Positions 33,502 through 41,771 of a DNA stretch of 64,000 nt are shown here, one piece after another. The notes under the pieces were generated by a model, which saw only the letters and a program-made list of their open reading frames with translations, had not been told where the DNA came from and searched no databases. The translations under genes and the position numbers were made by a program. Source of the stretch: DATKRB01 sp036501425 (GTDB taxonomy: Bacteria; Actinomycetota; Acidimicrobiia; Acidimicrobiales; RAAP-2); NCBI GenBank assembly GCA_036501425.1, contig DASYAI010000032.1, positions 134,102 to 198,101 of the forward strand. Reading direction: 5' to 3'. The stretch's first letter is position 1. Each line of letters starts with the position of its first letter.

Positions 33502-34883
33502 CGACCGGGCTCGCCGGCGACTCGCACCCCGTGGACCGGGCCGAGCCTGGCCGCGGGGCGATGCCCTCGGACGGCTGGCTCGAGGGGGACCCCGAGGTGG
33601 CCGAGCTGTTGGAGGACGAGCTGGCCCGCCAGACGTCGACGTTGCAGCTCATCGCGTCGGAGAACTTCACGTCGCGCGCGGTGCTCGCGGCGTCGGGATC
33701 GGTCCTCACCAACAAGTACGCCGAGGGGTACCCGGGCCGGCGCTACTACGGCGGCAACCAGGTGATCGACCGGGTCGAGGACCTGGCCCGCCGGCGCGCC
33801 ACCAGCCTGTTCGGCGCCGAGCACGCCAACGTCCAGCCCCACGCCGGGGCCAACGCCAACCTCGCCGTGTACCAGGCGCTGCTCGAGCCCGGCGACACCA
33901 TCCTGGCCATGCGGCTCGACCACGGCGGTCACCTGACCCACGGGTCGCCCGCGTCGATCACCAGCCGCATCTGGCGGTTCGTCGCCTACGGGGTCTCGCC
34001 CCCGGGCAAGGGCGACGGGGAGGGGGAGGTCATCGACTTCGACCAGGTCGCCGACCTGGCCCGCACCGAGCGGCCCAAGCTGATCGTCGCCGGGTCCACC
34101 GCCTACGCCCGGGTCATCGACCCGGCCCCGTTCCGCCAGATCGCCGACTCGGTGGGGGCCCGGTTCATGTTCGACGCCGCCCACCCGGCCGGGCTGATCG
34201 CCGGGGGCGCCCATCCGTCCCCGGTCGGCGTGGCCGACGTGGTGACCCTCACCACCCACAAGACCCTGCGCGGACCGCGCGGCGGGGCGATCCTGTGCGG
34301 CGCCGAGCTGGCGAGGAAGATCGACGGCGCGGTCTTCCCCGGCCTGCAGGGCGGTCCGCTCGAGCACGTCATCGCGGCCAAGGCGGTGGCCTTCGCCGAG
34401 GCCGCCACCCCGGCGTTCGCCCGCTACGCCGCCCGGGTGGTGGACAACGCCCGGGCTCTCGGCGCGGGCCTGGCCGCCGAGGGGTTCCGCCTGGTATCGG
34501 GGGGCACCGACAACCACATGGTCCTCGTCGACCTGCGGAGCTTCGACGCCGAGCTCACCGGCAAGGCGGCCCAGGAGGCCCTGGACCGGGCGGGGATCAC
34601 GTGCAACCGCAACACCATTCCCGACGACCCCCGCTCGCCCTTCGTGACCTCGGGGCTGCGGCTGGGCAGCGCCGCCCAGACCTCGGCCGGCATGGGCGCG
34701 GTGGAGATGTCGGCCATCGCCCGGCTGATCGGCACCACCCTGCGGCACCCTGACGACGGGGCCACCCGGGACGCGGTACGCGCCGAGGTGGCCGACCTGT
34801 GCGCGCAGTTCCCGCCCTACCCGGGTACCGGCGCCCCGGCCGGCTCGCCCGGGGCCCCGGCGGCCGCGCGCGGCCCGGGCTGA
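33498..34883 (+). CDS. glyA: serine hydroxymethyltransferase
   Basis: 461-residue PLP enzyme making glycine and 5,10-methylene-tetrahydrofolate from serine. LQLIASENFTSRAVLAASGSVLTNKYAEGYPGRRYYGGN is the family signature region; the PLP Lys is in VVTLTTHKTLRGPRGG; and FDAAHPAGLIAGG and QGGPLEHVIAAKAVAF follow. The N-terminus has about 25 extra residues before the conserved part, so the ATG that begins MPSDGWLEG is a possible true start. The C-terminal tail is Pro/Gly/Ala-rich. It overlaps rpiB by four bases. Confidence 0.94.
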   Translation: MTTGLAGDSHPVDRAEPGRGAMPSDGWLEGDPEVAELLEDELARQTSTLQLIASENFTSRAVLAASGSVLTNKYAEGYPGRRYYGGNQVIDRVEDLARRRATSLFGAEHANVQPHAGANANLAVYQALLEPGDTILAMRLDHGGHLTHGSPASITSRIWRFVAYGVSPPGKGDGEGEVIDFDQVADLARTERPKLIVAGSTAYARVIDPAPFRQIADSVGARFMFDAAHPAGLIAGGAHPSPVGVADVVTLTTHKTLRGPRGGAILCGAELARKIDGAVFPGLQGGPLEHVIAAKAVAFAEAATPAFARYAARVVDNARALGAGLAAEGFRLVSGGTDNHMVLVDLRSFDAELTGKAAQEALDRAGITCNRNTIPDDPRSPFVTSGLRLGSAAQTSAGMGAVEMSAIARLIGTTLRHPDDGATRDAVRAEVADLCAQFPPYPGTGAPAGSPGAPAAARGPG

Positions 34884-34913
34884 AGCGGCCTGGTCGGCGC
34901 CCAGACCCAGGAC

Positions 34914-36332
34914 ATGCCGTCGCTCGGTTGGTACGCCGTGGTGCTGGTGGTGGCGGCGGTGGCGACGGCGGCGCTCACCTGGCCGGCCCGCTGGCTGTCG
35001 AGCCGGGTCGGCTACGTGGCCCTGCCCGGCGACCGCATGGTGCACGACAAGGCCACCCCGTACGGCGGCGGCGCGGCGATGCTGGTCGGGTTTCTCGTCG
35101 CCATGATCGTCGCCGCCCTCGTCCCCGGGCTCCACGTGGTGTTCGCCAGCTCGTCGGAGCCCCTCGGGGTGGTGCTCGCCGGCACGGCGATCTTCGCCGT
35201 GGGGCTGATCGACGACGTGCGCGACATGTCCGCTCCGGCCAAGATGGCCGGGCAGGTCCTCGCAGCCAGCATCTTGTACTTCCTCGGGGTCACGATGTAC
35301 CAGTTCAAGGTGCCATTCGGCACCGTGCTGCACACCCAGTTCATCGTGCTCAGCCCGGGGCTCACCCCGCTCATCACCGCCCTGTGGGTGATCGCCCTCA
35401 CCAACGCGGTCAACCTGATCGACGGCCTCGACGGCCTGGCCGCCGGGGTGGTGGCCATCGGCGGGGGCGCGCTGGCGGTCTACGGCCTGCGGCTCATGCA
35501 GCTCGGGCTGCTCCAGACCGACAACGTCGGCCCCCTCTGCGCGGTGATCGCCTGCGGGATCTGCCTGGGGTTCCTGCCGTTCAACTTCTCTCCCGCCCGG
35601 ATCTTCATGGGCGATGCCGGCGCCCTGCTGCTCGGGCTGCTGATGTCCGCCGCCACCATGGTCATCGGCGGCCGCACCGCGCCGACCAGCGGCGTGACCT
35701 ACTTCTTCTTCGCCCCGCTGTTCATCCCGGTGCTGATCCTGGGCGTGCCGCTGCTCGACATGGGGTTCGCTTTCGTGCGGCGCACCGCCCGGGGGACCGG
35801 CTTCCACACCCCGGACAAGGACCACATCCACCACCGCCTGATGCGGCTCGGCCACGGCCACCGTCGCAGCGTCCTGATCCTGTGGGCCTGGACGGCCCTG
35901 CTGTCGGGCTTCGTCCTGTTTCCCCTCTTCATCCACCAGGTCAACGCCGTGATCCCCTTCGGCGCCGCGGCGCTCGGGGTCGGCCTGTTCACGCTGTTCC
36001 ATCCGGGGCTGCGCCGGGGCGCGCTCGACGCCGACGAGCCCGCCGGCGCATCGTCGCGCCCCGCCGGGCGTGCGGGTCCCGACGGCCCCGTGTCCCCGGT
36101 GCCCAACGGGCGCTCGCAGCCCAAGATCGCCGGTTCGCGTCGGGCGGCGGTCGCCCCGCCGTCCGGGGTCGCCCCGCCCCCGCTGCCCCTGGCCAGAGCG
36201 ACGCACGCCCACCACGACGGCCCCCGGGAGCCCGGGAGCGAGGCCCGGGGCAACGGCGCGCCCGAACAGGCCCGCCGCCGCCATGGACTGCGGCTCGGCC
36301 CCGATGGCCGCCCACCACCCCCCGACCGGTGA
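34914..36332 (+). CDS. wecA: WecA/TagO-like undecaprenyl-phosphate GlcNAc-1-phosphate transferase
   Basis: 472-residue polytopic membrane enzyme with about ten hydrophobic segments. Family motifs: GDRMVHDKATPYGGGAAM, GLIDDVRDMSAPAKM (Asp-Asp), NAVNLIDGLDGLAAGV (catalytic Asp), IFMGDAGALLLG and HTPDKDHIHHRLMRLGHGH (the HIHH loop of the WecA/TagO group). It attaches GlcNAc-1-P to undecaprenyl phosphate to start cell-wall glycopolymers such as arabinogalactan-like linkers. Placement just before the atp operon matches Mycobacterium Rv1302. Residues after about 370 form a Pro/Arg/Gly-rich cytoplasmic tail with no homology, ending inside a tandem DNA duplication. Confidence 0.9.
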   Translation: MPSLGWYAVVLVVAAVATAALTWPARWLSSRVGYVALPGDRMVHDKATPYGGGAAMLVGFLVAMIVAALVPGLHVVFASSSEPLGVVLAGTAIFAVGLIDDVRDMSAPAKMAGQVLAASILYFLGVTMYQFKVPFGTVLHTQFIVLSPGLTPLITALWVIALTNAVNLIDGLDGLAAGVVAIGGGALAVYGLRLMQLGLLQTDNVGPLCAVIACGICLGFLPFNFSPARIFMGDAGALLLGLLMSAATMVIGGRTAPTSGVTYFFFAPLFIPVLILGVPLLDMGFAFVRRTARGTGFHTPDKDHIHHRLMRLGHGHRRSVLILWAWTALLSGFVLFPLFIHQVNAVIPFGAAALGVGLFTLFHPGLRRGALDADEPAGASSRPAGRAGPDGPVSPVPNGRSQPKIAGSRRAAVAPPSGVAPPPLPLARATHAHHDGPREPGSEARGNGAPEQARRRHGLRLGPDGRPPPPDR

Positions 36333-36381
36333 GCCGGCTCGGCCCCGGTGGCCGCCCACCATCCCCCGACCGGTGAGCCGG
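36291..36381 (+). repeat. 44-base tandem duplication across the wecA stop codon
   Basis: Two copies (36291-36334 and 36335-36378, with three more matching bases) differ at only two positions, A/G and C/T. The first copy encodes the last wecA codons and its stop; the second is non-coding. Confidence 0.8.
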
Positions 36382-36435
36382 CGACGGCCCGGCGACGCCC
36401 GGCGCGACGGCGCCCCTGAGAGGGTGCGTTCCGTT

Positions 36436-36464
36436 TTGCCTGGGACCCGACCAGGTGCGATGAT
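36436..36464 (+). promoter_or_regulatory. candidate promoter of the ATP synthase operon
   Basis: TTGCCT (36436-36441) and GATGAT (36459-36464) are 17 bases apart, in the only AT-richer part of the wecA-atpI gap. Transcription from about 36471 would give a leader of about 145 bases before atpI. Confidence 0.4.
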
Positions 36465-36616
36465 TGCCGCCGTGTTAATTCCCCCCTTCGCCGGGAACGG
36501 GCGCCCGAACGGGTCCCCTGTCGGCGAAGTCGGCGCGACAGCCAGCGCGTGAGCTCCGGAACTCGGATCGATGCACCCCCTCCACACCCCTGCTGACGCG
36601 GCACGGGCAGGCATCG

Positions 36617-36862
36617 ATGACCCCCGATCCCGACGACCCGGCTGCGGAGCCGGCGGGGAGCGGACCGTCTCGGCAGCCCGGGCTGGGCGACTTCTTCTGG
36701 ATGGGCACGGCCTGCGCGGTCAGCGTCGTGGGCGCCGGTGCGCTCGGCTACGGGCTCGACTCGTGGCTCGGCACGACGCCGTGGCTCTCGTTCGCCGGCC
36801 TGGCCTTCGGCATCGTGTCGGCCGTGCTGCTGGTGGTGGCACAGCTCCGCAAGTTCTCCTGA
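36617..36862 (+). CDS. AtpZ/AtpI-like small membrane protein of the ATP synthase operon
   Basis: 81 residues with two transmembrane helices (DFFWMGTACAVSVVGAGALGYGLDSWLG and LSFAGLAFGIVSAVLLVVAQL), the AtpZ/AtpI pattern of small proteins preceding atpB. Such proteins may help assemble the c-ring or handle magnesium. The ATG at 36617 has no strong Shine-Dalgarno. It heads the operon, 95 bases before a second, larger atpI-like gene. Confidence 0.82.
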   Translation: MTPDPDDPAAEPAGSGPSRQPGLGDFFWMGTACAVSVVGAGALGYGLDSWLGTTPWLSFAGLAFGIVSAVLLVVAQLRKFS

Positions 36863-36956
36863 GCGGGCCGCGCCTCGCGGGGGCGCTCGGGACCCGGCCG
36901 GTCGTCGCAATCGGTGGCCGCTTCCCGAAGGCCCCGGGAACCGGGGGTTAGTGCCG

Positions 36957-37421
36957 ATGTTCGACCGGTTCTCCCTGCCCGACCTCGCCCGAGTGTCGAG
37001 ACGCACCGTCATGGGTGCCGTCATCCTCGGCGTCGTCGGGCTCGTCGCCACCCTGCTCCTCAGCGCGCCGCTGGTCGGCCTGGGCCTGTGCATCGGGTTG
37101 GCGCTGGGCATCTTGAACTTCCGGCTCGTGCAGCGCGCCGTGGCGCGCACCGGCGCCAAGGCGCTGCGCAGCGCCCGCCGACCGCTCGCCCTCAACACCC
37201 TCGGCCGGCTGGCGTTCGTGTCGGTCGTCGCCATCGGGCTCCTGTTCGTGTCCTTCGACCTCGGTCTGGGCGTGATGGCCGGCCTGGCGGCGTTCGAGTT
37301 CCTCCTCCTGTTGAACGTGGCCCGCTCGATGATGCAGATGGGCGGCAGCCTGCTGGCGCTGCCGGGCAACGTGCTCGATGCCGACGCCCGGGCCCTCGAC
37401 GATCCCGACGAGACGGCCTGA
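36957..37421 (+). CDS. atpI: ATP synthase protein I-like membrane protein
   Basis: 154 residues with four hydrophobic helices: TVMGAVILGVVGLVATLLLS, LVGLGLCIGLALGILNF, FVSVVAIGLLFVSFDLG and VMAGLAAFEFLLLLNVAR. A basic loop (RLVQRAVARTGAKALRSARR) separates the second and third. Position and topology match the atpI-like gene before atpB in actinobacteria (Mycobacterium Rv1303). A GTG at 36951 is an equally possible start. Role in Fo assembly is inferred from the family. Confidence 0.78.
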   Translation: MFDRFSLPDLARVSRRTVMGAVILGVVGLVATLLLSAPLVGLGLCIGLALGILNFRLVQRAVARTGAKALRSARRPLALNTLGRLAFVSVVAIGLLFVSFDLGLGVMAGLAAFEFLLLLNVARSMMQMGGSLLALPGNVLDADARALDDPDETA

Positions 37422-37431
37422 CCGGCGCGCC

Positions 37432-38310
37432 GTGCCCCCCGTCCTCTCCTCCCCGCTGCTGGCCACCACGATCTCGGTGGGCGAGCACGTCCAGAAGAAG
37501 CTGTTCGGCCTGACCGTGGACGTCGACACCATCTGGGCGACCGGCGCCGCGCTCGTCGTGGTCATCGTGCTGGCCTTCGTGCTGCGGCGCCAGGTCACGA
37601 GCGGGGTGCCCGGCCGCCTGCAGGCGGCGTGGGAGATGATGGTCGAGGCGGTGACCCGCCAGGTGGAGGGGTCGATCGGGCCCCGCGGCGCCTCGGTCAT
37701 CCCGCTGGCCACGACCCTGTTCGTGTTCATCCTGATCTGCAACATCTTCGCCGTGGTGGGCGTGGGAGCCCGCTACGAGTGGCTCGCCGCGCCGAACGCC
37801 GACATCAACCTGCCGGCGGCGATGGCGATCTTCGTCATCCTGCTCGTCCACGTCTCCTCGCTGCGGGCCCGAGGACCGATCGGCTACGTGAAGCACTACC
37901 TCACCCAGCCCTTCCCGATCTTCCTGCTGCCGTTCAACCTGTTCATCAACCTGGTCGAGGAGATCTCCAAGCCGATCACCCTGGCCCTCCGGCTCTTCGG
38001 CAACATCCTGTCGGGCACCCTGATGCTGTCCCTGATCGCCTACCTCGGGGTGTGGAAGCTCGGATCGGCGCCCATCGGCGACGTGCTGGTGTTCCCGGTA
38101 TCGATCCTGTGGAAGTCGTTCGACCTCGCCATCGGCGCCATCCAGGCGTTCATCTTCGCCCTGCTCACCATCTTGTACTTCGACGTGGCCATGAGCACCG
38201 AGCACGGTGACGTGCCGGTGACCCCCGCCGGACCCGACCACTCCGCCGACGAGCGCACCCCGGCGGACCGCATCGGGCCGTTGGCGGTCCCCGTCGGCTC
38301 GACCGACTAG
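37432..38310 (+). CDS. atpB: ATP synthase Fo subunit a
   Basis: 292-residue integral membrane subunit forming the proton half-channels. The essential Arg lies in ITLALRLFGNILSGTLML, and IGAIQAFIFALLTILYF is the conserved final helix. EEISKPITLALRLFGN identifies the family without doubt. The GTG at 37432 gives the expected N-terminus; the C-terminal 30 residues are hydrophilic. It lies 10 bases after atpI. Confidence 0.94.
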   Translation: MPPVLSSPLLATTISVGEHVQKKLFGLTVDVDTIWATGAALVVVIVLAFVLRRQVTSGVPGRLQAAWEMMVEAVTRQVEGSIGPRGASVIPLATTLFVFILICNIFAVVGVGARYEWLAAPNADINLPAAMAIFVILLVHVSSLRARGPIGYVKHYLTQPFPIFLLPFNLFINLVEEISKPITLALRLFGNILSGTLMLSLIAYLGVWKLGSAPIGDVLVFPVSILWKSFDLAIGAIQAFIFALLTILYFDVAMSTEHGDVPVTPAGPDHSADERTPADRIGPLAVPVGSTD

Positions 38311-38340
38311 CCAGTTCCCCTACCAAAGGAGAAGTACCAA

Positions 38341-38601
38341 ATGGCAGACACGACGCAGCAGGCCATCCAGCTGGCCGGCGCCATGGTCGGCGGCGGCCTC
38401 GCCCTGGGTGGCGGTGCGGTGGGCGCGGCGATCGGCGACGGCCTCGCCGGTAGCCAGACCATCGCCGGGGTGGCGCGTCAGCCCGAGGCGCAGGGGCGGC
38501 TGTTCACCATCATGTTCCTGACCGTCGGTCTGGTGGAGGCCATGTACTTCATCAACCTGGCCTTCACCGCACTGTTCATCTTCTCCCTCTACAAGAAGTA
38601 G
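38341..38601 (+). CDS. atpE: ATP synthase Fo subunit c
   Basis: 86-residue hairpin proteolipid. Helix 1 is Gly/Ala-rich (AMVGGGLALGGGAVGAAIGDGLAG), the polar loop is GVARQPEAQGR, and helix 2 carries the ion-binding Glu in TVGLVEAMYFINLAF. A strong AAAGGAG ribosome-binding site precedes the ATG, consistent with high c-ring demand. No Na-binding motif is evident, so a proton-driven ring is likely. Confidence 0.96.
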   Translation: MADTTQQAIQLAGAMVGGGLALGGGAVGAAIGDGLAGSQTIAGVARQPEAQGRLFTIMFLTVGLVEAMYFINLAFTALFIFSLYKK

Positions 38602-38726
38602 CCGAGCACAAAAGGAGCCGGGGCCGGCGGCAGCCGAGGCCAGACGCAGGCCGCCACGACCAGTAGTTCCCGAGCAGCAGGTCAGCAGCAGGTGAGTACC
38701 CGACCGATCCCACGAGGCTGAGCATC

Positions 38727-39278
38727 ATGCAGAGCGCCACGAGCAACTTCTTGATCCCCAACGCGACGTTCATCGTCGAGCTGGTGGCGTTCCTGGTCGT
38801 GCTGGCCGTCGTCGGCAAGTACGTGCTGCCCTTCCTCAACCGGGTGCTGGTCGAGCGGGCCGAACGGATCCGGACGGAGCTCGAGGCGGCGAACGCGGCG
38901 CGCGCCGAGGCCCAGGCAGCGGACGAGGAGCGCCGGGCGGCGCTGGAAGAGGCCCGCCAGCAGGCCCGCGAGATCGTGGGACAGGCCAACCGCATCGCCG
39001 AGCAGGTCCAGAACGATGCCCGCGAGCGGGCCCAGGCCGAGCACGACCGGGTGGTGGCGGCGGCCGAGTCCGAGGTGGCCCTCGCCCGCCGCCGCGCCGT
39101 CGACGAGGCGGCGGAGCGCATCGGGGACCTGGTGCTCGACGTGGTGGAGCGGGTGATCGGCCGCGAGGTCGACGCGCAGGCCCACCGCGACCTCATCGAC
39201 GAGGCGGTGGCCGCGCTGACCGCGGACGGCGCCGCCAGCGGGGCGGCCGTGGGCCGGGCCACCGGACAGGCCTCGTGA
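38727..39278 (+). CDS. atpF: ATP synthase Fo subunit b
   Basis: 183 residues. One N-terminal transmembrane helix (ATFIVELVAFLVVLAVVGKYVLPFL) is followed by a long charged coiled coil (about 40-165) that dimerises as the peripheral stalk. The 125-base gap from atpE is larger than others in the operon. The stop overlaps the atpH GTG (GTGA). Unlike mycobacteria, b and delta are separate proteins here. Confidence 0.94.
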   Translation: MQSATSNFLIPNATFIVELVAFLVVLAVVGKYVLPFLNRVLVERAERIRTELEAANAARAEAQAADEERRAALEEARQQAREIVGQANRIAEQVQNDARERAQAEHDRVVAAAESEVALARRRAVDEAAERIGDLVLDVVERVIGREVDAQAHRDLIDEAVAALTADGAASGAAVGRATGQAS

Positions 39279-40243
39279 ACCCGAGGCTCGAGGGCTACAC
39301 GGCGGCGGTGCTCGAGGCGCCCGGGGCCGACGCGGCGGCGCTGGCCGACGACCTGGCGGCGGTCGAGCGGGCGGTGCTCTCCAACGGCGCCCTCCGCTCC
39401 GCCCTCACCGACACCGCGGTGCCGGGGGCCGGGCGGCGGGCGGTGATCGAGGATCTCCTGGCCGACCGGGTGGCGCCCGATGCCCGCCGGATCGTCGGGT
39501 TCGCCGCCGAGGCGGTGCCCGCCCCCGAGGTCCCCTCGGCCATCGGGTGGACGGCCCAGCGGGCCCGGCTGGTCGCCGAATCCCGGGGCTCGGGCGAGAG
39601 CCCGCTCGGGCACAGCCAGGCCCGTGAGCGGGTGGGGGGCTTCGCGGCGGCGCAGTTCGAGGGGCTCGACGTGCGGGCGCTGGAGGAGGTCGAGGACGAG
39701 CTGTTCCGCTTCGCCCGGGTGGTCGAGTCGACGCCGGAGCTTCGGGCGGTGCTCACCGACCCCGAGCTGCCGGCGGCGGCCCGGCGGGGCGTGGTCCGCT
39801 CCCTGCTGAGCGGGCGGGCGCTCGAGGCGACGGTCCGGCTGGTCGAGTTCACGGTGGTCGGCGGCCGGGCCCGCGACCTGGTGGGCACCCTCGACTGGCT
39901 GGTCGAGCGGACCGCCCAGGCGAGAGGGTGGCGGGTGGCCCGGGTGCGGTCGGCCGGCGACGTGGACGGCGAGGAGCGCGAGCAGCTGGTGTCCTCGCTC
40001 AGCCGGCTGGCGGGCCAGCCGGTCGAGCTGCAGGTCACCCAGGACCCCGCCCTGCTCGCCGGCGTGCTGCTCGAGATCGGCGACCTGCAGGTCGACGCCA
40101 CGGCGATCGGCCGCCTGCGGGCGCTGCGCGAGCACCTGTCGCCGGCCAACTGGCACCGTCCGGCGAGCGGCGCCACCGAAGGGGACGCACCACGGCAGGG
40201 CGCGGGCCGAGGGCCCGGCCACCAGAGCGAGGGAGCAGGCTGA
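39275..40243 (+). CDS. atpH: ATP synthase F1 subunit delta, enlarged
   Basis: 322 residues, against about 180 for a standard delta/OSCP subunit. The C-terminal half is classic delta: FARVVESTPELRAVLTDPELP, LVEFTVVGGRARDLVGTLDWLVERTAQ, then QVTQDPALLAGVLLEIGD. The N-terminal half contains a similar helical module (AVERAVLSNGALRSALTDTAVPGAGRRAVIEDLL), so the OSCP N-domain seems to be duplicated. Delta joins the peripheral stalk to the F1 head. Mycobacterial b-delta fusions are also enlarged. The last 35 residues are Gly/Pro-rich. Confidence 0.9.
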   Translation: MNPRLEGYTAAVLEAPGADAAALADDLAAVERAVLSNGALRSALTDTAVPGAGRRAVIEDLLADRVAPDARRIVGFAAEAVPAPEVPSAIGWTAQRARLVAESRGSGESPLGHSQARERVGGFAAAQFEGLDVRALEEVEDELFRFARVVESTPELRAVLTDPELPAAARRGVVRSLLSGRALEATVRLVEFTVVGGRARDLVGTLDWLVERTAQARGWRVARVRSAGDVDGEEREQLVSSLSRLAGQPVELQVTQDPALLAGVLLEIGDLQVDATAIGRLRALREHLSPANWHRPASGATEGDAPRQGAGRGPGHQSEGAG

Positions 40244-40244
40244 C

Positions 40245-41768
40245 ATGGCAGAGCTGACGATCGACGCCAACGAGATCACCGAGGCTCTCCGGCGCCACGT
40301 CGAGGACTACTCGGCCTCGGTGGACGCCGAGCAGATCGGGCGGATCGTGGAGGTCGGCGACGGCATCGCCCGCATCTCGGGCCTCCCCGGCGCGGCGGTG
40401 AACGAGCTGCTCGAGTTCGAGGACGGAACCCTCGGGCTGGCCCTCAACCTCGACGAGGACACCATCGGCGCCGTCGTGCTCGGCAACGTGGACAGCATCG
40501 AGGAGGAGCAGGTCGTTCGGGCGACCGGTCGCATCCTGTCGGTCCCGGTGGGCGACGCCCTGCTCGGCCGGGTCGTCGACGCACTCGGCCAGCCCATCGA
40601 CGGCAAGGGCCCGGTGGCCACCGAGGCGACCCGCCGGATGGAGGTGCAGGCCCCGGGGATCGTCGGTCGTCAGCCGGTGTCCGAGCCGCTGCAGACCGGC
40701 ATCAAGGCGATCGACGCCATGACCCCGATCGGTCGCGGCCAGCGGGAGCTGATCATCGGCGACCGCAAGACGGGGAAGAGCACCGTGGCCGTCGACACCA
40801 TCCTCAACCAGCGGGGCCAGGGCGTGAAGTGCATCTACGTGGCGATCGGCCAGAAGAACTCCTCGGTCGCCCAGACGGTCGCCACGCTCGAGCAGCACGG
40901 GGCCCTGGCCTACACGGTGGTAGTCGTGGCCTCGGCCGGCGACCCGGTGCCCTACAAGTACCTGGCGCCCTACTCGGGGTGTGCCATGGGCCAGCACTGG
41001 ATGGAGCACGGCGAGCACGCCCTCATCGTCTACGACGACCTGTCCAAGCAGGCCGAGGCGTACCGGACGATCTCGTTGCTCCTCCGGCGCCCGCCGGGCC
41101 GCGAGGCCTACCCCGGCGACGTCTTCTACCTCCACAGCCGGCTGCTCGAGCGCGCCGCCAAGCTCTCCGACGAGCTCGGGGGCGGGTCGCTCACCGCCCT
41201 GCCGATCATCGAGACCAAGGCCGGGGACATCTCGGCGTACATCCCGACCAACGTGATCTCGATCACCGACGGCCAGGTGTTCTTGGAGTCCGACCTGTTC
41301 TACGCCGGGGTCCGGCCGGCCATCAACGTGGGCAACTCGGTCAGCCGGGTGGGCGGGGCGGCCCAGATCAAGGCCATGAAGACCGTGTCGGGCACCCTCA
41401 AGCTCGACCTGGCCCAGTTCCGCGAGCTGGAGGCCTTCGCCACCTTCGGCTCCGAGCTCGACAAGGTGAGCCAGGCCCAGCTCGACCGGGGGGCCCGGCT
41501 CACCGAGCTCCTCAAGCAGCCCCAGAACGAGCCGGTGCCGGTGGAGGAGCAGGTGCTGGTGGTCTACGCCGGCACCAACGGCTGGGTGGACTCGGTGCTG
41601 GTCGGCGACGTCCGGCGGTTCGAGTCCGAGCTGCGCGCCTCGTTCCGGGCCAACCAGGCCGACCTGCTGGCCCAGATCCGCGACACGGGCACCCTGCCCG
41701 ATGCCGCGGCGATGGACAAGGCGCTGCAGTCGTTCGTCGACGGCTTCGCGCCCACCTCGGCGGACTGA
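40245..41768 (+). CDS. atpA: ATP synthase F1 subunit alpha
   Basis: 507-residue non-catalytic nucleotide-binding subunit. P-loop GDRKTGKST near residues 169-177, the VGDGIARISGLPGAAVNELLEF N-domain, YDDLSKQAEAYRTISLLLRRPPGREAYPGDVFYLHSRLLERAAK, and the Arg finger region SVSRVGGAAQIKAMK. It has a normal length without the C-terminal extension known from mycobacterial alpha. The ATG follows the atpH stop by a single base. Confidence 0.97.
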   Translation: MAELTIDANEITEALRRHVEDYSASVDAEQIGRIVEVGDGIARISGLPGAAVNELLEFEDGTLGLALNLDEDTIGAVVLGNVDSIEEEQVVRATGRILSVPVGDALLGRVVDALGQPIDGKGPVATEATRRMEVQAPGIVGRQPVSEPLQTGIKAIDAMTPIGRGQRELIIGDRKTGKSTVAVDTILNQRGQGVKCIYVAIGQKNSSVAQTVATLEQHGALAYTVVVVASAGDPVPYKYLAPYSGCAMGQHWMEHGEHALIVYDDLSKQAEAYRTISLLLRRPPGREAYPGDVFYLHSRLLERAAKLSDELGGGSLTALPIIETKAGDISAYIPTNVISITDGQVFLESDLFYAGVRPAINVGNSVSRVGGAAQIKAMKTVSGTLKLDLAQFRELEAFATFGSELDKVSQAQLDRGARLTELLKQPQNEPVPVEEQVLVVYAGTNGWVDSVLVGDVRRFESELRASFRANQADLLAQIRDTGTLPDAAAMDKALQSFVDGFAPTSAD

Positions 41769-41771
41769 ACG

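Noticed and set aside
39275..40243. Fused b-delta subunit as in mycobacteria
   Set aside because: atpF ends with its own stop overlapping the atpH GTG, and atpH has no N-terminal transmembrane helix, so the two are separate proteins.
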